DNA of 37,842 bases from Bacteroidales bacterium UBA4893 (GTDB taxonomy: Bacteria; Bacteroidota; Bacteroidia; Bacteroidales; P3), in the NCBI GenBank assembly GCA_002399025.1, contig DHCV01000009.1, positions 1 through 37,842 on the forward strand, given 5' to 3'. Positions 25,186 to 34,100 of the stretch are shown piece by piece. The notes beneath the pieces were generated by a model that saw only the letters and a list, made by a program, of their open reading frames with translations, was not told where the DNA came from and ran no database searches. Made by a program: the position numbers and the translations under genes. The stretch's first letter is position 1, and each line of letters opens with the position of its first letter.

Positions 25186-25509
25186 TTAATAACGATTGCT
25201 ATTATAATTATTTCTACCTCTTTGGTTTCTGTCAAAACCACCGCCACCACGGTTACCTTCTGCTCTGTCTTCACGAGGACGAGCAACTGCAACATTGATA
25301 ACTTTTTTATCAAAAGAAGCTCCATTAAGTTCTTCAATTGCTTTTTGTCCATTGTCATCGGACATTTCAACAAATCCAAAGCCTCTTGAGCGACCTGTGA
25401 ATTTGTCAGTAATAACTTTTGCTGAAGAAACTTCTCCGTATTCTTCAAACGCTTGTCTTAAGTCATCGTCGTTAATTGCGTAACTTAAGTTTGAAACAAA
25501 AATGTTCAT
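25186..25509 (-). CDS. Small RNA-recognition-motif (RRM) RNA-binding protein
   Basis: The 107-residue protein is a single RRM: RNP2 is MNIFVSNLSY at the N-terminus, and RNP1 is SRGFGFVEM around residues 44-52. A short Arg/Gly/Asn-rich tail (EGNRGGGGFDRNQRGRNNYN) probably adds nonspecific RNA binding. Proteins of this kind are abundant in Bacteroidetes, which lack Hfq in many lineages, and act as global RNA binders. It is monocistronic, with a leader of about 120 nt and its own terminator. A candidate small RNA lies just upstream on the opposite strand. Confidence 0.93.
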   Translation of the reverse strand: MNIFVSNLSYAINDDDLRQAFEEYGEVSSAKVITDKFTGRSRGFGFVEMSDDNGQKAIEELNGASFDKKVINVAVARPREDRAEGNRGGGGFDRNQRGRNNYNSNRY

Positions 25510-25636
25510 ATAAAATAAATTAAATAATAAAATGAGGGAGAAATCTTTTTTAGAACGAATTGATTAACTAGAATAAATAAATTACCGAAGAGAAAAAATA
25601 GGTTATCTTATAAGACTTATCTTACTCAAAAACTTT

Positions 25637-25667
25637 GCAAAGGTACACTATTAAATTTAATGAGCAA
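25637..25667 (-). promoter_or_regulatory. Promoter of the RRM protein gene
   Basis: The minus strand has TTG (25667-25665), a 19-nt spacer and TACCTTTGC (25645-25637). It leaves an untranslated leader of about 120 nt before the ATG. Confidence 0.7.
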
Positions 25668-25814
25668 GTTTTTTGAATTTTATTTTCTTTTTTTTGAGGA
25701 GAATAACTGAGAAAAAAGGCTATAATTCGATAGATAACTCTATTTAAATACAAATAATCGATATAACAACATGATATTTTAGGTAAAAAGAATCAATAAT
25801 CAGAAAAATTTTAT

Positions 25815-25957
25815 TATATTTGCAAAGTAAAATCCAATGTAAACAGAATAATTACTATTTATATAAGATTTTTACTTCTGGAAAATTGAATCTCCTCTTA
25901 AAATATATTTAAAAAAAAGATGCACATCTTTTACTATGAAAGATGCGCATCTTTTGG
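25815..25957 (+). ncRNA. Candidate small RNA (copy A of a promoter-linked element)
   Basis: TATATTTG at 25815-25822 is a Bacteroidetes -7 box on the plus strand, with no open reading frame behind it. The expected RNA starts near 25829. The blocks ACTATTTAT (25854), TTCTGGA (25876) and TAAAATATATT (25899) recur at the same distances after an identical box at 37745. A hairpin follows: GATGCACATCTTT (25919-25931) pairs with AAAGATGCGCATC (25939-25951), with one mismatch, and TTTT comes next, as in a terminator. The -33 box is poor. It could instead be the leader of a decayed gene. The name ncRNA is a prediction. Confidence 0.45.
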
Positions 25958-25987
25958 TATTAATGATGTGCATCTTTCGTGTAATAA
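25919..25987. repeat. Three 23-bp tandem repeats with palindromic core
   Basis: Units start at 25919, 25942 and 25965, exactly 23 bp apart. Each begins with GATGCACATC, GATGCGCATC or GATGTGCATC, followed by TTT and an A/T-rich remainder. The middle unit, with flanks, gives the perfect palindrome AAAGATGCGCATCTTT. The first and third cores are exact reverse complements. The first two may double as a terminator hairpin. Confidence 0.75.
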
Positions 25988-26018
25988 CTCCTTGTTTTAG
26001 AAGTTTTATATAAGGAGT

Positions 26019-26081
26019 TTGTAAAAATAATCGGCGTTTAGAAAGAATTATTCCTCGTTTAATTTCAACTATACCTTATAA
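26019..26081. repeat. 21-bp repeat units in minus orientation
   Basis: Read on the minus strand, units starting at 26060 (AAACGAGGAATAATT) and 26039 (AAACGCCGATTATTT) are 21 bp apart. The preceding one (26081-26061) ends TAGTTGAAATT. They resemble units at 5600-5662 and 11663-11704. The remaining parts of 25510-26226 contain the RRM promoter and leader, the candidate RNA, and A/T-rich sequence in which I see no gene. Confidence 0.5.
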
Positions 26082-26187
26082 AAAATAATTAGGATTAATT
26101 ATTGAAACTATTAGTCTGGATTTTTTTAAATTGATTTCAACTAAAAACTTATTTTCAGAAAAGAATTTAAAGACTAAATAAAAAGAA

Positions 26188-26219
26188 AAGAGTCGATAAA
26201 CATTTGTTTATCGACTCTT
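26188..26219 (-). terminator. Terminator of tRNA-Phe
   Basis: A perfect 14-bp stem, AAGAGTCGATAAAC (26188-26201) with GTTTATCGACTCTT (26206-26219), has a 4-nt loop and lies 8 bp after the tRNA. On the minus strand it is followed by TTTTCTTTTTATTT. Confidence 0.95.
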
Positions 26220-26226
26220 AATGAAG

Positions 26227-26299
<73 letters not shown>

Positions 26300-26314
26300 T
26301 TGATTAAAGTGGGT

Positions 26315-26323
26315 GCAAAAGTA
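26315..26323 (-). promoter_or_regulatory. Promoter -7 box of tRNA-Phe
   Basis: The minus strand reads TACTTTTGC, 15 bp before the first base of the tRNA, in the short gap after butyrate kinase. Confidence 0.55.
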
Positions 26324-26371
26324 TAATAAATTCTGAAACCCACCAAATTTTTATCAAAAATTCCTATAATT

Positions 26372-27451
26372 TTATTCGTATTTTATGCTTTGAACCTCTC
26401 CTCTGATAAGCATTAAAGCGTTTAGAGCCAATGCTCCCATTTCGTCTTCTCCTGGGTAAACATGAACCGGAGCAATAAACTCTATTCTTTCTTTTAATAG
26501 TTCAACAAATGGCTTACTATATGCTATACCGCCCGTTAGGAAGATGGCATCAACCTTTCCTTTCAAAACTGTTGACATAGCACCGATCTCCTTTGAGATT
26601 TGATAAGCCATTGCTTCTTGAATAAACTCAAATTTCTTATCTCCTTCCTTAGCCTTACACTCAACTTGATAAGCGTCGTTTGTTCCTAGATAAGCAACAT
26701 AGCCACCTGCACCTACAACCATTTTCTTTATTTCTTGCTCAGTATATTTTCCACTAAAACAAATCTTAATTAATTCATTAACTGGAAGAGTTCCTGAACG
26801 TTCTGGAGAAAAAGGACCATCACCATCAAGAGCTTGATTAACGTCAATAACTTTACCATTTTGGTGAGCAGCAACACTTATTCCACCTCCCAAATGAACA
26901 CCAATAAGGTTAAGCTCTTCATATTTCTTGTTTACTTCTTTAGCATATCTTCGGGCAATTGCTTTTTGGTTAAGAGCATGAAAAACTGATTTGCGAGGCA
27001 TTAAAGGATGACCGCTAATTCGAGCAAAATCGCATAATTCATCAACAACAACAGGGTCAGCAATAACAGCTTTTGCTCCCGGAATGCCTTGTGCAATGTC
27101 GAACGCAATTAGTCCTCCAAGATTTGAAGCATGTTGTCCTTCTCTTCCATTGCGAAGGTCTTCCAACATTGCTTGATTTATTTCCAAAACTCCTGAAGAT
27201 ACTGGTTTAATTAAGCCACCACGACCAATAATTACTTTAAATTCCCTAAGATCAAAGTCAGCATCGCTTGCCTCTTTAAGGATTAATTCCTTTCTGAATT
27301 CATATTGATCAGCAATTTTGGCAAAAGGAGCCAATTCTTCAGCAGCATGTTTTATGTTTTTAAGGAATAATTGTTCTGTTCCATTATATATTGCAATTTT
27401 AGTTGAGGTTGAACCAGGATTAATTGCAAGAATTAGATTTTTCTCAGTCAT
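26372..27451 (-). CDS. buk: Butyrate kinase
   Basis: This 359-residue member of the acetokinase/ASKHA family interconverts butyryl phosphate and butyrate with ATP. ILAINPGSTSTKIAIYNG is the phosphate-1 loop, HLGGGISVAAHQNG phosphate-2, and FLTGGIAYSKPF the adenosine region. GRGGLIKPVSSGVLEIN and LDGDGPFSPERSGTLPV favour butyrate kinase over acetate kinase. The start is set at 27451 because the promoter TAAATTTGC lies at 27504-27496. A longer frame from 27511 would begin upstream of that promoter. Phosphotransbutyrylase, its usual partner, is not in the window. A branched-chain acyl substrate is also possible. Confidence 0.92.
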   Translation of the reverse strand: MTEKNLILAINPGSTSTKIAIYNGTEQLFLKNIKHAAEELAPFAKIADQYEFRKELILKEASDADFDLREFKVIIGRGGLIKPVSSGVLEINQAMLEDLRNGREGQHASNLGGLIAFDIAQGIPGAKAVIADPVVVDELCDFARISGHPLMPRKSVFHALNQKAIARRYAKEVNKKYEELNLIGVHLGGGISVAAHQNGKVIDVNQALDGDGPFSPERSGTLPVNELIKICFSGKYTEQEIKKMVVGAGGYVAYLGTNDAYQVECKAKEGDKKFEFIQEAMAYQISKEIGAMSTVLKGKVDAIFLTGGIAYSKPFVELLKERIEFIAPVHVYPGEDEMGALALNALMLIRGEVQSIKYE

Positions 27452-27495
27452 TTCTTTTAGAATTTCTTTAATAAATAAAATCAAATATTTAGATT

Positions 27496-27504
27496 GCAAA
27501 TTTA
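27496..27504 (-). promoter_or_regulatory. Promoter -7 box of buk
   Basis: The minus strand reads TAAATTTGC, with TTTG about 18 nt further upstream. This decides the start codon at 27451. Confidence 0.6.
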
Positions 27505-27560
27505 CATCCATTTTCGAAATTACAAAAATTTCTATTGTGTTTATGTCAATAATTTATATT

Positions 27561-27568
27561 AAGTTTGC
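27561..27568 (+). promoter_or_regulatory. Promoter -7 box of trxA
   Basis: TAAGTTTG lies 29 bp before the ATG at 27598, with a TTG about 22 nt upstream as a possible -33 box. The divergent buk promoter lies about 60 bp away. Confidence 0.55.
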
Positions 27569-27597
27569 AACTTTAACAATAAGAAATTTATAATATT

Positions 27598-27915
27598 ATG
27601 GCATTACAAGTAACAGACGCAACTTTTGAAAGTGCAGTTTTGCAATCAGACAAATTAGTTGTATTGGATTTTTGGGCTCAATGGTGTGGACCATGCCGCC
27701 AAATTGCTCCAATTATTGACGAGTTAGCAACAGAATATGAAGGAAAAGCAGTAATTGGTAAGGTAGATGTTGATTCAGCCACCGAAATTACATCAAGATT
27801 CTCAATCCGAAATATTCCAACAGTTCTTTTTATAAAGAATGGAGAAATGGTTGAGAAATTGGTTGGAGCACAATCAAAAACTAAATTTGTTGAAATCATA
27901 GAGAAACATCTATAA
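27598..27915 (+). CDS. trxA: Thioredoxin
   Basis: This 105-residue thioredoxin has the redox motif WCGPC (Cys30 and Cys33) in VVLDFWAQWCGPCRQIAPII, the buried Asp region, and the cis-Pro in IRNIPTVLFIKNGE. There is no signal peptide, so it acts in the cytosol as a disulfide reductase. The DUF58 gene begins 7 bp after its stop, so the two are probably cotranscribed, an association whose purpose is unclear. Confidence 0.95.
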   Translation: MALQVTDATFESAVLQSDKLVVLDFWAQWCGPCRQIAPIIDELATEYEGKAVIGKVDVDSATEITSRFSIRNIPTVLFIKNGEMVEKLVGAQSKTKFVEIIEKHL

Positions 27916-27922
27916 AGAAAAG

Positions 27923-28849
27923 ATGTCCGATAAGATTGAAAGCATAATCGGATATCCCTCGCTTGAACTTGTAACGAATCAAGTTGTTGAAGGGTTTATT
28001 ACAGGTTTGCATAAGAGTCCGTTTCATGGCTTTTCGGTTGAATTTGCAGAACACAGACTTTATAATAGTGGAGAGTCAACTAAGAATATTGACTGGAAGC
28101 TTTATGGGAGGACGGATAAGCTTTTTGTAAAAAAATATGAAGAAGAAACCAATCTACGTTGCCTTTTGGTTGTAGATAATTCTTCTTCTATGTTTTTTCC
28201 AACCCACAAAGAACCTTCCTTTTCCAATCCAAATAAGATTACATTTGCTGCTTATGCCTCTGGTGTTCTAATCCAAATGCTTTCTCGTCAAAGAGATGCC
28301 TATGGGATTAGTCTAATTTCAGATAAGATTGATTTAATTACGGAAATTAAATCTAATTTTGGACATAAAAAGCAAATGTTTACTCTTTTGGAAGGTTTGC
28401 TTAAGCCCTATGACAAGGAAACAAAGCTTCAAACCAATATATCTCCACTTCTTCACCAATTAGCAATGCAGGTTCATAAGCGATCCCTAATTATTATCTT
28501 TACGGACTTGTTTTCTGATGAATCAACAGAAGAGATTATTTCTTCCCTTCAACATCTCAAACATTCAAAGCATGAGGTTATTCTTTTTCATGTGAATGAC
28601 AAGGAAAAGGAGATAGACTTTAATTATAGTAGTCGCCCTCATCGTTTTGTGGATGTGGAAACCTTAGAAGAGATTAAGCTAAATCCTCAAGAAATTAAGG
28701 ATGCTTATCAGAAAACAATTCAAAACAAAATTCATGAAGTGAAAACCTCTTGCGAAAATACGAGAATTGATTTTGTAGAGGCAAATATTAATAATGGATT
28801 TGACCAAATCCTTCTTCCGTACATAATAAAACGAACAAAAATGCATTAA
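27923..28849 (+). CDS. DUF58 domain protein with von Willebrand A-like fold
   Basis: The 308-residue protein carries the DUF58 signature: HGFSVEFAEHRLYNSGESTK, then NIDWKLYGRTDKLFVKKYEEE. A VWA-like domain follows, with MIDAS-type DNSSSM near residue 88 and IIIFTDLFSDE further on. There are no membrane helices. Relatives sit beside MoxR AAA+ ATPases in Bat operons of Bacteroidetes, where they are thought to serve as chaperone-like or metal-dependent adaptors in the envelope stress response. No moxR or bat gene is present here. It follows trxA by 7 bp. Confidence 0.88.
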   Translation: MSDKIESIIGYPSLELVTNQVVEGFITGLHKSPFHGFSVEFAEHRLYNSGESTKNIDWKLYGRTDKLFVKKYEEETNLRCLLVVDNSSSMFFPTHKEPSFSNPNKITFAAYASGVLIQMLSRQRDAYGISLISDKIDLITEIKSNFGHKKQMFTLLEGLLKPYDKETKLQTNISPLLHQLAMQVHKRSLIIIFTDLFSDESTEEIISSLQHLKHSKHEVILFHVNDKEKEIDFNYSSRPHRFVDVETLEEIKLNPQEIKDAYQKTIQNKIHEVKTSCENTRIDFVEANINNGFDQILLPYIIKRTKMH

Positions 28850-28886
28850 TTTCGTTTCAAATATACGATAAGTCACAAAATATTAA

Positions 28887-28894
28887 TATTTTTG
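28887..28894 (+). promoter_or_regulatory. Promoter -7 box of the TPR/OmpA-like lipoprotein
   Basis: TATTTTTG at 28887-28894 gives a leader of about 60 nt before the ATG at 28961. A -33 box is not clear. Confidence 0.5.
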
Positions 28895-28960
28895 CATATT
28901 GTAAAGTCAAGTCTTTACGTTTTTATTGCAGAAAAGAATTAAATTAATGAATAAAATATT

Positions 28961-30793
28961 ATGAGAAAAGCAGTATTAAACACGTTATTAGTAGGTCTTT
29001 TAGTTTTGGTTGCAGCTTCTTGTGGCAGCATAAAAGACATGCAAAAGAACCATAATAAGGTACGTTATCAGGTTTCTCCTAACCCGCTCGAAGCACATGG
29101 AGATAAAGTTATTGTTACCATTAATGGCAATATCCCAGAAAAATACTTCCAAAAGAATGCAGTTGTCTATATGCAGCCAATTCTTACTTGGGAAACAGGT
29201 GAGGTTATACTTTCCCCAATGAACCTTAAGGGTAGCAAGATTGAAGGTAACGGAAAAGCAATTGAAAAGAAAACAGGAGGAAGGTTCGTTTACAAAGATA
29301 CAGTCCAATACAGAGAAGGAATGGAGAATGCCCAACTAACCCTAAACCCTGTTGCATATAAAGCAAAGGCAGTTAACGAAGCAGATGCCACACAGTCTGA
29401 AGCATTAGAGAATAAGGGAGCAATTTATTTGGGTAACGTAAAGATTTCACAAGGAATTAACTCAACCTCAAACAGGGTTGACACAAGAGGAGACCTCTCT
29501 ATGGCATCTCACAACTACTCCCCAAAAACAACAGAACTAATGTCTGCCAACATATACTTTACCGTAAACTTAGCCGACCTTAACTGGAACAACGAACAAA
29601 ATAAGAAAAACGATGCCAAAAGAGCAGTTGACAACATGAAGTCCTACATTGCCAACAACTCAGTACCACGCCAAATATTCGTAAACGCATGGGCATCACC
29701 AGAAGGGGAAGAATCCTTTAATATAGGTCTTTCTAAGAAAAGAGCAGAAACAACCGAAAAATTAGTAAACGATATCCTCGACCAAGCACTTACCGAAAGA
29801 GCAAAAGCAGAGAACATTAAACAATCAGATATCCAGAACTACATACAAGAAGCCAAAAAGGACGTGGTAGTACAGACCAACGCAAAGGGAGAAGACTGGG
29901 ACAATTTCCTAAGACTCGTTGAGGGAAGCTCACTAAGGGAAAAGAACACAGTAATAAATGTAGTTAAATCGCAGCCAGACAAAATTAGAAGAGAACAGGA
30001 AATCCGTAATATGTCAGTTGTATTCCGTCAAATTGAACAAGATATCCTACCAATTCTTCGTAGAGGGGAGATTGCTTTCAATTTCTCAGGAGTTCAAAAA
30101 ACAGATCAGGAAATTGCTAAGATGGCAGTAACGAACCCTGATGATTTAACCTTTGATGAACTTATGTACGCAGCATCTCTTACTTCTAACTATGCTAACA
30201 AACTTGCTATCTATAAGTCTGCAACCGAAAGATTCGGATCACAATGGGAAGGATGGAACAATGCTGGTGCTGTAGGTTTAACTCTTAACCAATTGGACGA
30301 ATCAAGACAATACCTTGAAACAGCTGACAAACTCTCTCCTAACAATGCAACCATTAAGAATAACCTTGCCCTTTTACACCTTGCCCTTAAAGACGTTAAA
30401 ACGGCAGATAAATACATGCAAGAAGCAGTTTCTCTTGGCAACGAACAAGCAATGGTAAATCAAGCCATAGTTGACATAAAGAAAGGTAACTACGAAGAAG
30501 CAGCAAGAAAACTTGACGGTAGAAAATGCGTATATAACCTTGCTCTATTGCAACTATTGACTGGTAACACAGGAAATGCAATCCGTACCCTTGACTGCTG
30601 CATGGACCAAACAGCAGAAGTTAATTACCTAAGAGCAGTTTGCTATGCAAGATTGGATGATGTACCCGGTTTGATAAAGAACCTACGTGAAGCAACCAAA
30701 CAAGAACCTGCTTACAAGTACAAAGCAAAGAATGATATTGAATTCCGTCGTTATATTTCAAACTATGAATTCCAAACGATAGTGAATAACTAA
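28961..30793 (+). CDS. Lipoprotein with OmpA-like middle domain and C-terminal TPR repeats
   Basis: This 610-residue protein has a lipoprotein signal ending VAASC (Cys21). Residues about 35-220 form a beta-rich domain. A segment at about 230-360 (PRQIFVNAWASPEGEESFN, then GLSKKRAETTEKLV) resembles the OmpA-like peptidoglycan-binding fold, as if interrupted by an inserted helical part. Residues about 395-590 hold TPR-like helices (such as ATIKNNLALLHLALKDVKTA). It is probably an outer-membrane lipoprotein reaching the cell wall. Similar large antigens are known in Porphyromonas and Bacteroides, but I cannot assign a function. A strong terminator follows. Confidence 0.8.
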   Translation: MRKAVLNTLLVGLLVLVAASCGSIKDMQKNHNKVRYQVSPNPLEAHGDKVIVTINGNIPEKYFQKNAVVYMQPILTWETGEVILSPMNLKGSKIEGNGKAIEKKTGGRFVYKDTVQYREGMENAQLTLNPVAYKAKAVNEADATQSEALENKGAIYLGNVKISQGINSTSNRVDTRGDLSMASHNYSPKTTELMSANIYFTVNLADLNWNNEQNKKNDAKRAVDNMKSYIANNSVPRQIFVNAWASPEGEESFNIGLSKKRAETTEKLVNDILDQALTERAKAENIKQSDIQNYIQEAKKDVVVQTNAKGEDWDNFLRLVEGSSLREKNTVINVVKSQPDKIRREQEIRNMSVVFRQIEQDILPILRRGEIAFNFSGVQKTDQEIAKMAVTNPDDLTFDELMYAASLTSNYANKLAIYKSATERFGSQWEGWNNAGAVGLTLNQLDESRQYLETADKLSPNNATIKNNLALLHLALKDVKTADKYMQEAVSLGNEQAMVNQAIVDIKKGNYEEAARKLDGRKCVYNLALLQLLTGNTGNAIRTLDCCMDQTAEVNYLRAVCYARLDDVPGLIKNLREATKQEPAYKYKAKNDIEFRRYISNYEFQTIVNN

Positions 30794-30817
30794 GATACTG
30801 GTTAACTAAACAGTTCG

Positions 30818-30855
30818 GAGGGCTCAAGATAATTTATCTTAGCCCTCTTTTTTTA
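30818..30855 (+). terminator. Terminator of the TPR lipoprotein gene
   Basis: GAGGGCT (30818-30824) pairs with AGCCCTC (30841-30847), with inner AAGATAA/TTATCTT, and a run of nine T follows. Confidence 0.95.
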
Positions 30856-30879
30856 TGCCCAAACGAAAATAGACTAAAA

Positions 30880-31068
30880 TTAGAGTAACTCTCCTTGTCA
30901 TTAGAGTGACTCTTTTTGGAATAGGAGTGACTCTCCTTGTGATAAGAGTGACTCTCCTTGCGATAGGAGTCAGTCTCCTTATAATTAGAGTAACTCTCCT
31001 TGTAATTAGAGTAGCTTTCCTCACGATTAGAGTAACTCTAAGCATAATTAGAGTAACTCTAATTACAA
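30880..31068. repeat. Nine tandem 21-bp repeats, each with an interrupted palindrome
   Basis: Nine units start at 30880, 30901, 30922, 30943, 30964, 30985, 31006, 31027 and 31048, exactly 21 bp apart. The consensus is TTAGAGTAACTCTCCTTG plus three variable bases. Each unit carries AGAGT-N-ACTCT or a close variant, a 5-bp inverted repeat about one central base. Changes often hit both arms of a unit together or only the second half (for example CTCTAAGCA at 31036). The array lies between the converging TPR lipoprotein and mfd genes. Since 21 is a multiple of 3, both strands stay open by chance, giving spurious 7-residue-repeat proteins. 31069-31188 holds TTTAAGG-type imperfect repeats and no gene. 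Confidence 0.9.
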
Positions 31069-31188
31069 TTAAATGGAGTCTAATGACTTTAAGGTCTTTA
31101 AGAAGTTTAAGGAAAGGGGATTGTGGTAATTTTAAATAGTTCTTTTTAAGGATATTAAGGACTTTAATCTCCTTGAACTCCTTCCCAA

Positions 31189-34100
31189 CTATTGTAAATT
31201 GGTGATTTGTAACAGTGTCTTAAGGGCTTGTGAAATGCTCTTTATGGGTGAGAATACTATGCTTAGCTTTTCTTGTGATTCCTTAAGCTGCATTAGGTTT
31301 GGATAGGCTTGTGCAAAAACCAGAATATTGGTAAAGGTTTCTGACTCGAAGTATGATGAACCTCTTTCGAAGGCTATGGTTGCTGTCATTCTATCCCTTT
31401 TCAATACAAGTTTCTCTATTCCCATTTCCCTTGCCTTTTGGCGTAACTTAATGGTTTCTATGAGTTCTAAGGTTTGCTTTGGCAATTTTCCAAAACGGTC
31501 TATTAACCCAGAGGCAAACTCCTGAAGTTCCTTTTCCGTAATCAAACCATCAAGCTCCTTATACAAATTAAGCCTTTCCACCGTGCTGCTAACATAGGAG
31601 TCAGGGATAAGAACCTCAAGGTCAGTTTCAATATTACATTCCTTAGCCATAGTGCCTTCAGATAGGGTTTGAGTTTCCTCCTCCTTAAACAGCTCTTTAA
31701 ATTCCGTCTGCTTAAGTTCCTCAATAGCCTCGTTAAGAATCTTATGGTACATTTCAAAACCAATTTCCGAAATAAAACCGCTCTGTTCTGCCCCCAAAAT
31801 ATTTCCAGCTCCCCTTATATCAAGGTCACGCATAGCAATACTAAATCCAGAGCCAATTGACGAAAAGTCTTCTATAGCTTTCAAACGCTTACGAGCCTCT
31901 TCCGTAATAAGACTCAGCGGTGGGATTAGTAGAAAGCAAAACGCCTTTTTATTACTCCTACCCACACGACCACGAAGTTGATGAAGGTCAGAAAGGCCAA
32001 AGTTCTGAGCTTCGTTAATTATAATTGTATTGGCGTTAGGTATGTCCAAACCATTCTCAACTATCGTTGTGCTAACCAGAACATCAAACTCCCCTTCAAT
32101 AAAGTTAAACATAACATCCTCAAGTTCCTCTCCCTTCATCTGACCATGCCCCACAACAACCTTAGCCGAAGGCACCAAACGTCTAACCATACCTGCAATT
32201 TCCTCAATGTTCTGCACCCTGTTGTGAACCAGATACACCTGACCACCACGTGAAATTTCATAATGGATAGCGTCCCTTATAATTTCCTCATCAAAAGTGT
32301 GGATTTGTGTTTGGATAGGCTGACGGTTAGGAGGTGGAGTATTAATAATGGAAAGGTCTCTTGCACCCATAAGAGAGAACTGCAAAGTGCGGGGAATTGG
32401 AGTTGCAGTAAGAGTAAGGGTATCAATATTAACCCTAAGTTTCTTTAGCTTCTCCTTCATTGCCACCCCAAACTTATGCTCCTCATCAACAATAAACAGC
32501 CCCAAGTCCTTAAATTCAATATCCTTACTCAAAAGCTTGTGAGTCCCAATCAAAATATCAATCTTTCCCTGCTTAAGATCATTAAGTATCTCCCTTGTTT
32601 CCTTAGCCGAACGAAACCTGTTAACATAGTCAACCCTGCAAGGCATATTCTCCAGCCTGCTGGAAAAAGTCTTAAAGTGCTGATAGGCAAGAATAGTTGT
32701 AGGAACAAGAACCGCCACCTGCTTACTGTCAGCCACCGCCTTAAAAGCAGCACGTATAGCTATCTCAGTCTTACCAAAGCCTACATCACCACAAACTAAC
32801 CTGTCCATAGGAACAGAGTTCTCCATATCTTTCTTAACTGCCTTTGTAGTTTTGTACTGGTCAGGAGTATCTTCATAAATAAACGACGCCTCAAGCTCAT
32901 GTTGAAGATAAGAATCCGAAGAGAAAGCATAACCCATGGAAGCCTTTCTCTTAGCATAAAGAGCAATAAGGTCCTTAGCAATATCCTTAACCTTTTGTTT
33001 GGTTTTGTTCTTCAGGTTGTTCCAAGTGTTGGAGCCAAGACGATGAAGAGTAGGAGCAGTGCCATCCTTTCCCGAATAGCGAGAGATTTTGTGAAGGGCA
33101 TGAATGCTAACGTAAAGAATATCATTGTCTTTATAAACCAGACGAATGGTTTCCTGAACCCTGCCATTGTTTTCTAACTTCTCCAAACCAGCAAACTTAC
33201 CCACACCATAATCAATGTGAGTTATAAAATCGCCAGGTTTCAAAAGCATAATTTCCTTCAAGGTTATGGCTTCATGATTTTGCTTCTGGTCTCTAAGACG
33301 GTACTTGTGATAACGCTCAAAAAGCTCATGGTCGGTAAAAACTGCAATCTTCAAATCATTATCCACAAAGCCCTCACTAATGGAGTTAAGCAAATAATGA
33401 ACATTCAAAATCTTGCTGCTGTCAGAAAACTCCTTAAGAATTTTTTCAATCCTTTCCTTTTGCTTAGGGTTCTCCACACAAAAATAATTGGTAAACCCAT
33501 CATCAGCCTGCCTATGCAAAGCATCCACAAGTAGAGAAAAATCTTTCTTAAAAGAAGGTTGCAAAGAAGTAGAAAAACTCACAACATTATCCTTCGAAAG
33601 TAAAGCATCAGAGCCCATCTCCACAATGGAGTGGTTCAAAATCCCTTTCTTAAAATCCTCTTTTCCAATAAACAATTCCTCAGCAGGAAGATGCAGCTCC
33701 TTATTCTTAAGTTCCAAATACGACCTTTGGCAAAACTCAAACTCCTTTTCAATCCTGTCCAAGCAAAACTCCAAATGCTCAACCCAAACCACAGTGTTTT
33801 CACCCAAATACTCCACCAAAGGGACCCTCTTCTGAACACTAATACTCTCATTCTGAATATTAGGAACAATAACCAAAGCATCCTTTTGTTCAATGGTAAG
33901 CTGAGAAACCACATCAAAAGTTCTTAAGCTCTCAATCTCATCACCAAAAAACTCAATCCTATAAGGATGTTCATTCGCAAAAGAAAACACATCCACAATC
34001 CCACCACGCACAGCATACTGCCCAGCAAGAACAACCAAGTCCACCCTTTCAAAAGCATACTCCTCCAAAACATCAACCACAAAGTCAAGATTTAAAGGCT

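Noticed and set aside
27452..27511. 20-residue N-terminal extension of butyrate kinase
   Set aside because: It spans the predicted promoter and transcription start, and butyrate kinases begin just before the ILAINPGSTST loop.
30880..31068. CRISPR array
   Set aside because: The 21-bp units are directly adjacent with no unique spacers, and no cas gene is near.
30839..31139. Open frames on both strands (about 68 and 77 residues) with seven-residue repeats
   Set aside because: They come from the 21-bp repeat array, which stays in frame on either strand. There is no start signal and no family resemblance, and both proteins are artefacts of the period.
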